Assembly (NCBI GenBank): GCA_021234155.1
Contig: JAJEKV010000010.1
Location: forward strand, 14,548,463-14,612,462
DNA from: Isoetes taiwanensis
Taxonomy: Eukaryota > Streptophyta > Lycopodiopsida > Isoetales > Isoetaceae
Direction of reading: 5' to 3'
Length of the DNA stretch: 64,000 nt
The notes under the pieces: model-generated
What the model saw: only the letters and a program-made list of their open reading frames with translations
Told to the model about the DNA's origin: nothing
The model's database searches: none
Program-made: the position numbers and the translations under genes
In this document: piece after piece, positions 19,354-29,549 of the stretch
How the letters are laid out: every line of letters begins with the position of its first letter
Position numbering within the stretch: the first letter of the stretch is position 1

Positions 19354-19632
19354 TTTTTTATCGTCCACGAGAACCCTATCGGGTTGTGGGACCAGAACAA
19401 AGAAAGAGGGCATGAGCCCCTAATAGAACAAAAAAGGCATAAGCCTAAACAAAGTACAAAGATGGAGTCAAGCCCCGTAACAAAACATGAAAGAAATAAC
19501 AAAAAAGAGCTAACTAATAAGGCACTATGCATATCCTAGGCAAGGGTGCTCAGGCCAGTGGTCGCGAATGATAGCCGTGCCCCCCTCAGACACTCCCGCC
19601 CATTTGTTCTCATCCTGAGCCTCTGACTTTTA
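19354..19632 (-). mobile_element. 3' end of a non-LTR retroelement (LINE or LINE-dependent SINE)
   Basis: Read on the minus strand: a short frame without a start (about 19632 to 19525) ends RDHWPEHPCLGYA-stop, looking like the last residues of an ORF2. About 130 bp of 3' UTR with TCTTTGTTCT follow, then GGTCCCA, a stem-loop AACCC-GATA-GGGTT (19371-19386), GTGGACGATAAAAAA and the (TTATC)n tail. The same terminal block with a different but still paired stem (AGACC-GATT-GGTCT) occurs at 37.9, 54.5 and 57.8 kb. The 5' extent is unknown; GC-rich DNA up to about 19850 may belong to it. RT or endonuclease domains are not present in the window. Confidence 0.5.
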
Positions 19633-20076
19633 CACAACTCCCCCATCGCCTAGTTAATCAGATAGGGGAGAGATCCTCCCTAACCGGTGAATCTAGTATT
19701 CTTCAAATGATCACGTAAGCTAGAGCACATATAATATGTCCCCGAGAGGCGCTTGAAGTGTAATGACTATATGACGAGGTCGGTCCGGGCCCCGGCCCCA
19801 ACTCGCCGGCTATGGCAATACTAGGGGTCAGCCGAATGTGCATGATATCGAAAAAATTTGCAAACTTTGTTCAAAGATCCGAAAGCAAGAGAAGGAAGCA
19901 AATGCAAAAGAAAGATTAAAAAACAAATACAGTAATCTACCTATTTTTGGACCTGTAAGCACCTAAGCATGGATTGGTGATTTTGGAATACCAAAAGAAA
20001 GAAAGGAAAACAATGAAGCAAATTCAAAAGAAAGCTAAACCTGTAGTAATTTACCTATTGATTCCACCACAGTGAG

Positions 20077-20311
20077 CCTCCACCACAATGTGCTTCTTGA
20101 TGATAATGAGGAAAGTGTCAAGAAGAGATTGCAGGTTTACGAGGAACAGTGTAAAGATGTGGAGGATTTCTACAGGTGCCAAGGCAAAGTAATGGATGTT
20201 GGTGTTGTGTCGGGAGTGTCAGAAACATGGTCAAATGTGTTGAAGATGTTACACATCGAAGAAAAGGAAGCAGAAGCATCCTTTACATGTAATAAACGTG
20301 CACCATCATAG
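20077..20311 (+). pseudogene. Adenylate kinase 3' fragment (copy 3)
   Basis: Begins at CCTCCACCACAATGTGCTTC, corresponding to LPPPQC in the lid of the intact protein. It lacks an 18-20-bp piece (KMVTRS region), then follows the C-terminal 75 codons almost exactly (DDNEESVKKRLQVYEEQC onward) to the stop at 20309-20311. No P-loop or nucleotide-binding segments are present. The 11-bp word CCACCACAGTG just upstream (20064-20074) repeats the breakpoint sequence. Similarity continues into the 3' flank. Confidence 0.93.
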
Positions 20312-21050
20312 GCATCTGCTCAAAAAGAGTTGGTCAATTTCCTTAAAGACCATAGCAACATATTTTAACCAAGACTCAAGACTTGGACCTTAGGGCACGT
20401 ATAAAAAAAAAGTGGTCAATTTTGTTAAAGACCAAAGTAACAATACTAACCAAGATTCCGGACTTGACTGTATGGTCCACCGCTTCAAGACATTACACAC
20501 CATGCTTATATGAGAACTGCTCATCATATGGGAAGCATATATGTTAGATGTATATATCGAATGTAATGTATCATTCTATTGAATGTAAATGCAATCATTG
20601 CAATTTTACAAACGCTTACATTAATATATTGAAGGTTTACATTAATATATCAAACGCTTACACAAGGTTCGACAGAACATGATCAATACAATACAAATAT
20701 ATCCCATATTGAAGGATGGGAAATTTCCATTGCTCGTACTTCAAATGCTAAATCAATGGGTCCAAAACCACTAAACCTAGCCAGAATACACGTTATTCTC
20801 ATTAAGGTAAATCTTGTACATGATAGTTTTCATGTGAATGATAAAATAACTTGTGCTTAGAAGCTTAAACTCGCAAGCAACTTGGGAGAGATCAAATACA
20901 CTTTGATCCAATTAAGCATAAAGCAAAATACTGAATTTATAAATGCACAAAAGACGTACTTGCAAAGCCCATGTCAAATATTAAATTAGACATATATCCA
21001 ATGAATCAAGCCATAAAAGTTCGGTTGATACTCAATTTACATGGTCAATC
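20312..21050 (+). repeat. Adenylate kinase 3' flank, second long copy
   Basis: Colinear with 11597-12326 with about 90-95% identity and small indels (for example an additional TCAAACGCTTACAC near 20647). It runs straight into a hAT left end at 21059, preceded by ACACTGCC against ACACTACC in the first copy. Kinase end, flank and transposon were therefore duplicated together after the hAT insertion. Confidence 0.88.
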
Positions 21051-21058
21051 ACACTGCC

Positions 21059-22460
21059 CAGGGTTCAAGTTTGACGGGCACCTCCTAATTTTCCAATGAC
21101 GTCACTTTTTTTTTGTCTTTCATATGACTGGTCTTTCATACGACGTAATATTGATCAATTTGAACCTTTCAACCGACGCATAAAAATTTTAATTGACGAA
21201 AGACCGCTTTTCAATCATAAACTTAGAACAAAAGGGTAAGTTACATAGTAGTACTACTAATATAAATATACAGTTAAAAAGTTAAGAGTAGCATCAACAA
21301 TATAATTCAAGAGTCATCAAGAGACATTGCTACTCTTCTACATTTATCTTCACTCCAAGCATCAAAGCATGCTTTCCAATCCACGTGTTCAAATGGTTTA
21401 TACGCAAATCCATCATAGTAGCATCCAACGCTTCTAGGTTCATGCAGCCCTCATTACCACTCTTGACGCTATTTTGGAGGGGGTAACTCCTCTCACAACA
21501 TGCTACATTTTGAATAACCATTTAACACTGCCATAGACTCATAAGTGCTAGAAAGTCGCTCCACCAACTATCTGTTTTTCCATCCTCCTCTCACCATTCA
21601 AATCAAATAGTCCAAGCCACCAACATATTTTTATTCTTGGCTGCCCCAAAAGTTCCTGACACATCAAGCATTCTATATTCAAATTATTTAACTCTTCAAG
21701 AACGTCCGCTAAGAAATGTATTATGAATTGGACCTAAAAAAGAAATACACTGAGTAATGAAATAAGTTATCATGCCAAAAGAGATCTAATTTATAAAACA
21801 AATGAAGTTATGAAGGATAAAATAAACTATACCTGGAATATCGTGCCCTTCTCATTTTGATCCAAGATAGCAGGCATGACACAAACTAGTCTTAACATCA
21901 CTTACCCTCTAGATAACCATCATATGCTATGTATTTGCAAGACACTCAAGCTATGCTCATCATATATAAGGCAAGTAAATCGTTGAAGTTCTCATGTCAA
22001 TTTGTAGATCTTCCCAACCATGAATAGACCTTGTTAGCTAGTTCGTCAACAAACTCAAAAACTTATGGAATTGATGGCAAAACATCTTTTACTGTAAGTG
22101 CATCCCTATGGGCTATACAATGTATTCTTTTGATATCAGGATTTCTTGCTTGAAACCTTGCAACCATACATGTGCAAAGACCCCAACATAGTAGATGCAC
22201 CATCGTAAGCAATTGCAATTATATTATCTTCTTTCAAATCCATAGATATCAATAAAGCTTGTAAGGCATCATAACATGCTTCAAAGATTTCCACTTTCAA
22301 GTGACAAAAGCCTAACAAATACACACTTTTGTTCACCCTACCAATATTATCCAAGTATTGCATGTACACAATAAGATGTCTTTCTAGCGTACGATCAGTT
22401 GATTCATCAACAAGAATAGAACAATATGGAGAAGATCTCACCTGCCCAGCAGTGCTCGCT
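21059..22460 (-). mobile_element. Truncated duplicate of the hAT element, transposase remnants
   Basis: Left terminus CAGGGTTCAAGTTTGACGGG is intact; the right terminus is missing because similarity to 12335-14701 ends near 22460. Minus-strand remnants: the dimerisation-like C-terminus CERSYPLQNSVKSGNEG plus MNLEALDATMMDLRIN (21521-21400), and the core SILVDESTDRTLERHLIVYM, EACYDALQALL and AIAYDGASTMLG (22440-22170). The last motif (DGAS-M-G) is better preserved here than in the complete copy. A large internal deletion relative to the first copy removes most of the middle (around 21650). Confidence 0.82.
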
Positions 22461-22838
22461 CTGACTAAAATGTGGGGTCTAAAGGAACTCACTAGAGCAT
22501 GCACTAAAGTTAATAAAATCAATATTAACTTCAAGATTCTCGAGAAAGTGTACAATCACAAACCTCTTGGTGGATCATATAAAGTGGTCAATACACTCTT
22601 GGTTGATGACCATCCGTACAAAGGTTACAAAAATGCCCGACACAATTATAGTCACTCCTATCACCTTCAATCCCGAGCAAGGTGATCGAGACTATTTTAC
22701 CAAAGTTTTGAAGCCATGGTTGTTGGGCCTTTCTTCTGGGATAGTGTTGCTACATATGTACAACATCATCCAATAGAAAATTGGTTGATGATATCTCCAA
22801 AATTTATTGTGGCTATGAAGAAGAAGAACAAGATCTGA
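22458..22838 (+). pseudogene. FCP1/NIF-type (HAD family) phosphatase-like fragment
   Basis: Reads MWGLKELTRACTKVNK, then TLLVDDHPYKGYKNARHN, and after a frameshift near 22640 ITFNPEQGDRDYFTKVLKPW. A further frame ends DSVATYVQHHPIENWL before a stop at 22836-22838. TLL-DD-PYK is the third HAD motif of FCP1/SCP-type CTD phosphatases, and the following Pro/Phe stretch, L-PWL-GL and V--YVQ-HP match the family's C-terminal part. The catalytic DxDGT start of the domain is absent. The fragment abuts the truncated hAT element, so it is probably a captured or rearranged gene piece; at least two frame shifts make it non-functional. The family call rests on motif wording only. Confidence 0.5.
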
Positions 22839-22991
22839 TTATTACTAGAATCTATAAACTATTTTAGATCTAATTTGTTACAAAACATTGTGTAAGATAT
22901 CTGAAATCTACTTTGAAATCTAAATGTGTTAAAACTACATTTCCCTTTATGAATTTTGCATTTGGGATTGTACTATTTACCTTAACAACAG

Positions 22992-23132
22992 ATTGAGGAA
23001 GAGGAGCAGATCCCTAGTAGAATTGCTCGACACTTTCTACCCATGGTGTATTGTGCCGATTCCAACCCAATCACTATAACGAGGACAGAAGTAGACATTC
23101 TGGACAATGAGACACGGTGGCTTAATAATACG
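22992..23132 (+). pseudogene. Ulp1-type cysteine protease-like fragment cut by the copia LTR
   Basis: After an acceptor-like TTACCTTAACAACAG the frame reads IEEEEQIPSRIARHFLPM, then NPITITRTEVDILDNETRWL and NNT before meeting the LTR at 23133. The ITR-D-L----WLN(D/N)T pattern is typical of the N-terminal edge of C48/Ulp1 deSUMOylating protease domains. The catalytic His, Asp and Cys would lie further on and are missing. In plants such domains occur in cellular ULPs and also in some Mutator-like transposons. The piece is only 47 codons, so the call is tentative. Confidence 0.35.
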
Positions 23133-23619
23133 TGTTGGAATTACATGCCTAAGTGGTGGCATTTTGACCCAAATGACACCTGGTTAGCGTTTACATATAG
23201 GTTTTGCATGGAAGAAAATAATAAAAAGGGAAAAGCAGACGAAAATTATAACGTGAAGAGAACAGAAGTTTTTTTTGAAACAGGAATAGAGCCGACGTCG
23301 TCCTTTGTGGGCCAGATTTGTTGAGCCCGTCATCTGTTGCCGAAACCGGCCTTGGAGCTTCTATATGCTGCCGGATTTGATGCTGGAGCAGGGTGGAACA
23401 GGTGATTATTTGTAATATGATGTTTTATGTAGTAGAAGGCAGCCTGTTTATCAGTTTTGTGTGACATTGTAATCTAGTCCTGTGTGGAATTCTCTGTGGG
23501 TTTCGATTTGATTTGAGCAGGTACATCCTTTGTGGATTTTAAGGAGGTGCTAAGGGAGAAGATTGAGTTTGGGTTTTCTTCTCGGGTTCACTTCCTGCTC
23601 AAAGCGCTTGATTCCAACA
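23133..23619 (+). repeat. 5' LTR of the copia element
   Basis: Begins TGTTGGAATTACATGCC and ends GATTCCAACA; the outer eight bases are inverted repeats (TGTTGGAA / TTCCAACA), as in typical LTRs. Length 487 bp. No obvious TATA box was settled on; TTTACATATAGG (about 23192) is one candidate. Confidence 0.93.
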
Positions 23620-23640
23620 AGTGGTATCGTGAGCTTTGGA
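23620..23640 (+). promoter_or_regulatory. Primer binding site, initiator tRNA-Met
   Basis: TGGTATCGTGAGCTTTGG begins two bases after the LTR end. TGGTATC-(x)-GAGC matches the 3' end complement of plant initiator tRNA-Met (TGGTATCAGAGC), with changes and an inserted base in the middle. It would prime minus-strand DNA synthesis. Confidence 0.8.
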
Positions 23641-23652
23641 GTCTAAAAGGAG

Positions 23653-24480
23653 ATGGCATCTAATAAGGTTGTCGCCTCTATTTTAGCCGACGCTAAGGAA
23701 TTGATTTAGGTGTATAAAGGAGGCCTGCTTTTCGTGCATGGAAGATGAAAGTTGAGAAGGCTTTGGAAGCAGAGGGTCAATTCTTGGGATTTGGTCCGGC
23801 CCATCCTCACGTAAACCGGTAAGCAAAGGCGAGTAACTATGAAGAATGAAGCCGCAGAATCGCCAAAGCCGAGGTATCTCGCGAATCGAAAAAGGCCGCA
23901 AAGGATGCCGCAAAAGATTTAGCCTAAAAAAGGTATTATCATTTCAAAGCTTGGTTATGGTATTATAGCTTCAATTCATAGTATGGATCCACGAGATATG
24001 TGGCAAGATTTGTTAAATGAATATGAACAGTTAACTGCATCTCACAGACATAAATTGGAACAAGAATTAAAAATGTTGAAATATGAAAGTGGTCAAGATC
24101 TGGTTGAGTTATTTGAAAAAATGGATGGAATATTTATGGATTTAGAAGGTGCTGCACCTCTTTCTGTCCAATCAAAAATTCTTTATATCTCGATGTATTT
24201 GTCGCATATGATGAAAATATTACATCTTTAATTCGCAAGACGATGGCTAGAACTAAAGAAGAAGCTATAAGTATTGCAAGGACCTAAATTACGAAAGAGA
24301 GGCAAGAAGAAATTATGATCAAGGGGGAGATAATATTTTATATTTTGGGAGAGGAAGAGGTAGAAGTAAGGATGTAACGTGTAAATTATGTTTGTGGAGA
24401 AACTAGACACATTAAGCCAAACTGCACTAGAATCAGAGGTCGTTCATGCTATGCTCGCGGAGGAGCTGGTCATCTAGCCA
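23653..24480 (+). pseudogene. copia gag remnant with damaged zinc knuckles
   Basis: ATG at 23653 starts MASNKVVASILADAKEL, soon broken by a stop; WKMKVEKALEAEG, then after shifts MDPRDMWQDLLNEYEQLTAS and ESGQDLVELFEKMDGIFMDL (23983 onward) represent the UBN2-type gag domain. Two CCHC knuckles near 24380 and 24450 are both broken. In the first, CKLC is separated from GETRHIKPNC by a four-base insertion. In the second, CYARGGAGHLANMC has Arg for the second Cys. The protein would package the element RNA in particles. Confidence 0.85.
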
Positions 24481-24482
24481 AT

Positions 24483-25409
24483 ATGTGTACAAAAAGGGGA
24501 AGAGGACGTGGAAACTTTAGGGGATCTTCTAGTAGAGGTGCGTCCAGAAGTGTTACCTTTTCAAAGCCAACTATAGGTTCTGTATCGGAAGAAATTCCTG
24601 AGGAGGAGGTAAAGTCATATGCTTTGTCAAATTTATGTGATGAAAATATTTCTAACCCTGTGGTTATAGATTCTGGAGCTGAAAAATCCGTGATGCAAAG
24701 TTCACAAATTTTAAGAAAGCTTGAAACTAGTAAGCTCAGATGTGTGCGTATGGCTAATGGAGAAAAGCAAAATGTAGAAGCTTGTGGTGTGTTAGAGCTC
24801 ATAGGAGAAGATGGAAAAATTATTACCATTAATAATGTATTGTGTGTACCAGGGATGATAAAAAACTTAATATCTGTAGCAGATTTAGTTGATAAAAATT
24901 ATAAAGTCTTGTTTGACAAGCATATGTGTATAGTTCATGATAATGGAAAAATATTATTGTATGCAAAAAGAATTGGAAATCGTTTTGAGCTTTGTCCTAG
25001 AAGTATAAACATTTTATCAAGTGAAGTTGGAAAGGAAAACTTAATGGAATTGTGGCATCAAAGATTAGGCCACACGAACTTGAAAAATATAATTTTTATG
25101 AAAAAACACAAGTTATTGGACGGTTTGGACTTTATAGATAATAGTGAGGAAAGCGCTCTGTGTCGTGGATGTATGTTGGGCAAACAAAGTAGAAAGCCTT
25201 TTCCTATGAAGAGTGAACGGGTAAATGAAAAATTAGCCCTAGTGCATTCGGATGTATGTGGGCCTATGAGAGTTAGAAGTGTTAGTGGAAAATACTATTT
25301 TGTGTCATTTATTGATGACTATACAAGAAAAGCTAAGTGGTACTTCTTAACTCATAAAAGTCATGTGTTCGACTCATTTAAAGCCTATCTTGCAGAAGTA
25401 GAACGTTAA
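24483..25409 (+). pseudogene. copia pol part 1: protease, GAG-pre-integrase and integrase N-part
   Basis: This frame is open for 308 codons. VVIDSGAEKSV holds the aspartic protease DSGA motif. LWHQRLGHTNLKN with CRGCMLGKQ-RKPFP forms the HHCC zinc-binding pre-integrase domain. LVHSDVCGPM and YFVSFIDDYTRK give the first two aspartates of the integrase DDE core. It ends prematurely at 25407 in a region where about 30 bp (AGGGGGAGATAGATAGAGGG) have replaced the expected sequence. It is continuous with gag on the 5' side by frame but not by an intact polyprotein. Confidence 0.93.
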
Positions 25410-25937
25410 ACAGGTGCTAGGGGGAGATAGATAGAGGGGGGAGAGTACTTATCAAATGAATTTAAAAGGTTTTGTTTAGAAACAGGAATCAAAAGGCAAT
25501 TGACTTGCAGAGGTACTCCTCAGCAGAATGGTGTCTCTAAAAGAAAGAATTGAATGGTAATGGAAGCAGCTCGGGCTATGTTAAAGCATGCAGGTCTTCC
25601 AAATTTCTTATGGGCAGAAGCTGTAAATGCCGCGTTCTATATTCAAAATAAGATCTCAAGCAGAGCCTTAAATGGTCAGATTCCAGATGAGTTATGGACC
25701 AGCAAGCGTCAATCGGTAAAAGACTTTAAAGCTTTTGGTTGTTTGGCATATTCAAAGGTAATAGATGATAATATATCAAAATTGGATGATAGAAGTAAGG
25801 AAACATACTTTGTTGGATACGATAAGGAATCAAAAGGGTATAGGCTCTATGATCCAAATAAAAAAATAGTGATTATAAGTCGAGATGTCATTTTCTTTGA
25901 AAATTATATTATACAAAGATCGGTTTTTAAGTACTAA
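25410..25937 (+). pseudogene. copia pol part 2: integrase C-terminal half
   Basis: GTPQQNGVSKRKN (the catalytic Glu of the usual NG--ER-N motif is replaced by Lys) is followed by a stop, then MEAARAMLKHAGLPNFLWAE, FKAFGCLAY and FVGYDKESKGYRLYDP, all standard copia integrase/C-terminal wording. The frame ends at 25935-25937. Normally this joins the preceding frame as one polyprotein; two lesions separate them. Confidence 0.92.
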
Positions 25938-26299
25938 TAAACAAGATCGAGATGCAGATAAAGATGCAGATAAAGATATTAATTGGGAACCGTAGATTAT
26001 TTTGATGATAAGGAAGAAAGAGCCATTGTCAATCAAGCAAAAGAAGAAGCTGGTCAGGAAGGGTCGCCGAAAGCATACCGATAATAAATGGAACCAAATT
26101 TCTCGAGCCAATAAGACGAAGAAGAAGGACCTGTTTAAATTGCTTAAAGAGGGGATATCTTCTGATACTTCACAATATGGAAGGGATGAGACCGGAAGAA
26201 GTACTAGGAAAAGTGCTATTGAGCAAACAGAAGAAAGAGAGGAAGGTGAACAGGTAATTCCTACTCTTATGTCTGTGTTAGAAATTGATACACCAAGCA

Positions 26300-27869
26300 A
26301 CTATAATAAAGCCATAGAAAGTCTAGATTCCGAGAAATGGAAGGATGCAATGAATGCAGAACTAAGCTCTTTTGAACGTATAGGAACGTATAAACTGGTT
26401 GACAGACCTATTAACAGAAATATTGTTGGAAACAAATGAATTTTTAGAATTAAACAGGGGCCAGATGGGCAAACTTAGAAATTTAAAGCCAGACTGGTGG
26501 CGAAAGGGTTTACTCAAAAAGAAGGTATTGATTATGATGAAACGTTCTCTCCAATTGTTAAATTAACAAGTGTTAGGGCAATTATGGCTGCTGCTAACAT
26601 GCACAACTTAGAGTTGCATCATATGGATGTTTGCACCCAAGATTTCAATGCGTACTTGGATGAAGAAATTTATATGGAGCAACCTCTTGATACGGGTTGA
26701 TGGAGATAAGGTGTGGAAATTGCAGAAGGCGGTATATGGCCTAAGACAAGCTCCACGTCAGTGGTATGTATGTATTGACAATCATTTGAAAACACATGGG
26801 TTTGAAAAATTAAATATGGACGAAAATGTCTATACCTATAGGGAAGATGAATACTTTTGCATAATTGCAGTTTATGTGTGCGTAATGGTCGCTAATGATA
26901 TTGGTTGCTTAAATTATTGCAAAGATATTCCAAAGAAAAGATTTCAAATGACGACTTGGGGAGCTTAAACAAAAATATTAGGTATGGAAATCTACAAGAG
27001 ATAAAGAGAAGGGATTTATAGCTATTACTCAAAAACCTAAATATTCTAGGCATGCTTAAAAGATTTGGAATGATAGAGTGTAAACTCAGTACTCCAAAGA
27101 GTAACCGGGCAAAGAATTAGCTCTGAGATGTGTCCTCAAAACAAAAGAAGAAGAGCATATCATGATGAATCGACCTTATAGAGAGCTTATTGGATGTCTT
27201 CAATATGTATCAAATTGTAAACGTCCTGATATTTCATATGGAGTAAATGTGTTAAGCCAATTTCTAAATAATTTTGGTGAAGGTCACTGGAAATGCGCAA
27301 AACATATTTTAAGGTTTCTGAAAGGCACTCAGGACTATGGTCTTGTATTCAGACGTAAACATGGTGTAAGATTGCAAAGTCTATTACTTGAAGGCTTTGC
27401 AGATGCAGATTGGGGAGGTGATCAGGACACTCGCAGATCAAGGTCAGGATATGCCTGCGTGCTAGGAGGGTCTGCTATTTCTTGGAAAAGTAAGAAACAA
27501 CCCTCTATTGCTCTTTCTACAGCAGAAGCTGAATATGCAGCAGTGTCTCTTGCATCTAGAGAAATTGTCTGGCTTAGACGACTTCTAGCAGAGTTAGGAA
27601 TTATTCAAAAGGGGCCAACACCATTATATTGTGATAGTACAAGTTGTATTGCCATGATTAAGAATCCAGTCTTACATGAAAGAACAAAGCATATTGAGCT
27701 ACATAATCACTTTATACGTGATCAAGTAAAGAATGGAGAAATAAACGTCTTGTATAGACCTATTGAGGTACAGTATGCTGACATTCTTACAAAAGCTTTG
27801 TCGGAATCTAAATTTAAAGTATTTCAAAGGGATTTAGGAATAGAAGATGTTGGAACCATCACCACTTAG
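26300..27869 (+). pseudogene. copia pol part 3: reverse transcriptase and RNase H
   Basis: WKDAMNAELSSFERIGTYKL opens the RT. FKARLVAKGFTQKEGIDY and ETFSPIVKLTSVRAIMA, KLQKAVYGLRQAPRQWY follow in three frames. The active-site YVDDM is YVCVM (about 26874-26888), so both catalytic aspartates are lost. After a deleted stretch (26970-27160) an intact frame from 27162 carries RELIGCLQYVSNCKRPDISY, then RNase H with FADADWGGDQDTRRSRSGYA, STAEAEY and YCDST, ending HERTKHIELHNHFIRDQV and ADILTKAL. Stop at 27867-27869. Confidence 0.94.
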
Positions 27870-27874
27870 GCATG

Positions 27875-28101
27875 AGGGGGAGATTGTTGGAATTACATGC
27901 CTAAGTAGTGGCATTTTGACCCAAATGACACCTGGTTAGCGTTTACATATAGGTTTTGCATGGAAGAAAATAATAAAAAGGGAAAAGCAGACGAAAATTA
28001 TAACGTGAAGAGAACAGAAGTTTTTTTTGAAATAGGAATAGAGCTGACGTCGTCGTTTGTGGGCCAGATTTGTTGAGCCCGACATCTGTTGCCGAAACCG
28101 G
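27875..28101 (+). repeat. Polypurine tract and truncated 3' LTR of copia element
   Basis: GAGGGGGAGAT (27875-27884) is the plus-strand primer, followed directly by TGTTGGAATTACATGCC at 27885. The LTR matches 23133-23349 with five substitutions and then stops; the remaining 270 bp are absent. The junction at 28101/28102 has no added bases and falls inside a minus-strand transposase-like gene. Confidence 0.93.
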
Positions 28102-29509
28102 ACTTCCTAACCTCAATTGCATCACAAATAGATGAAGAAGCATGTTCAATTTCCACCAGTTCCCAATTATTCACATATGCCATATTCTCGCATCTATCCC
28201 AATATTCATCTAAACAAAAACTACAAAAACATGAGAATCTTCGAACCTGTAATTGAGTTGTTGATCCCAAGCTGAATGCACGTACACTATGAATTTTTTG
28301 AGTATCCTTCACCGTATGTGCTCCCCATTCCTTACGCCTATCGACTTCTCCTGCTTTAACTTCCCAAAAAAAATCCTTTAATATCTTTCTTTTTTATTTT
28401 TGGTTCCTTTTTAGAAGAAACTGTACCAGAAAACAACTCCTTGGCAGCCTCCACAATATCATGTGCATTCTCTATCTTAGTATCAGGATATAGGAGTTGG
28501 ACCATTCTGATCCATCTCTTTAATTCAGCAGCCTTGCCATCATGTTCTCCCTTTCCGTAGTTTGAACCAAAGTAATTCCACATTATATGAATTAGAGTCT
28601 GATATGAGTATCTAGCAATAAAATAAAATGGCCTTGCAGCTTTGAATTGTGACGCAAAGATCATCGAGAAAAAAACCCGGTGCCTACGTGGTTTCAAACA
28701 ACTCTTCCATATAATTGAAGTGCATATTAAAGCAATGCTGCACGAATAAGATATCATGTTTACGGTTATCTGATATGTAATAATGTGTTTCTTTTACTAC
28801 TTCGCCATTCTCAGCCACATGATAAGTAATGTGGACAAGAATGGTCACTTGCACGCTTGTCCAGTATTGAGATTGCACCTGTGTTCTCTCTTTCAATGTG
28901 TAATTTTCCGCAAAATCCACCACTGACACTATGACATCTGAAGGGAGATTATCGAGCATTTCACGAAACTGTTTATCTTGCCATTTGTATTTGAAATTGT
29001 GGAGGGGAAATTTTTCCAACCTGTCTTTGAGTTTGCTTATTAGCACTGGCTTTGTGGTCTCTTTGTATTGGTGTTTCAAAACTTTCTTAGGCCCTCCACG
29101 TTTATCCACACCTCCATGTTCATAGTCGATGTACTCCCATTTTACAACCTCTTCACTCTCTAATTTCCTCGGAGCAGATTGCAAAGTTCTTTATCCCACA
29201 CTCACTACAAGTGCCGTGAAGGCAATCCTTACTATAGAATTCATCAATCTCACCCTTCTGGCAAACAATACATTTCCAAAGATCACCGATGTCTATAAAA
29301 ATCTTGCACTCACAAGTACATGACTTTGAGTGCTTCTTCCTGAATTTAGTTAAACCATCCAGCAGCATTTGTAACCTGACATGATGTATGCAACAACAAG
29401 TGTTATACTCTGCTAGCTTCACTACAAACCACGGCTTCAAATTTTGGAAAGCTGAAGCTCCAACTTTGACATTTGGATGTTTTGCTTTGAAAGCTTTATA
29501 GAGTTGCAT
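28102..29509 (-). pseudogene. DDE-type transposase-like protein gene, decayed, 3' end cut by copia LTR
   Basis: Four frames in order on the minus strand. First, QLYKAFKAKHPNVKVGASAF with Cys/His clusters (CCCIHH; CTCEC; WKCIVC; CLHGTCSECG) (29509-29153). Second, VVDFAENYTLKERTQVQSQY and YISDNRKHD (29184-28684). Third, ASQFKAARPFYF and NYGKGEHDGKAAELKRW (28676-28356). Fourth, after an eight-T run, RRFSCFCSFCLDEYWDRC (28312-28102). The DFAENY, SQFK-ARPFYF and GKGEHDG blocks with a C-terminal Cys cluster recur in a family of uncharacterised proteins common in invertebrate genomes; I read them as an RNase H-like catalytic core. The Asp usually before the SQFK block is lost (FSMIFASQFK). TTTGTTCTTAG before the first codon looks like a splice acceptor. 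Confidence 0.6.
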
Positions 29510-29549
29510 CTAAGAACAAAACAATAGTTGATTATCAATCTCAAACCCC

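Larger units (their letters stand above)
23133..28101 (+). mobile_element. Ty1/copia LTR retrotransposon, non-autonomous, 3' LTR truncated
   Basis: A 487-bp 5' LTR, tRNA-Met primer site, gag, protease, integrase, reverse transcriptase and RNase H follow in copia order (integrase before RT), then a polypurine tract and 217 bp of 3' LTR. The 217 bp shared by the two LTRs differ at five positions (2.3%). Gag, integrase and RT are interrupted by stops and shifts, and both RT catalytic aspartates of the YVDD box are gone. The right LTR breaks off at 28101 against an unrelated gene remnant, so no target duplication can be read. Confidence 0.95.

Noticed and set aside
29129-29323. Plus-strand frames over the transposase-like gene
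   Set aside because: Shadows of the minus-strand coding frames.
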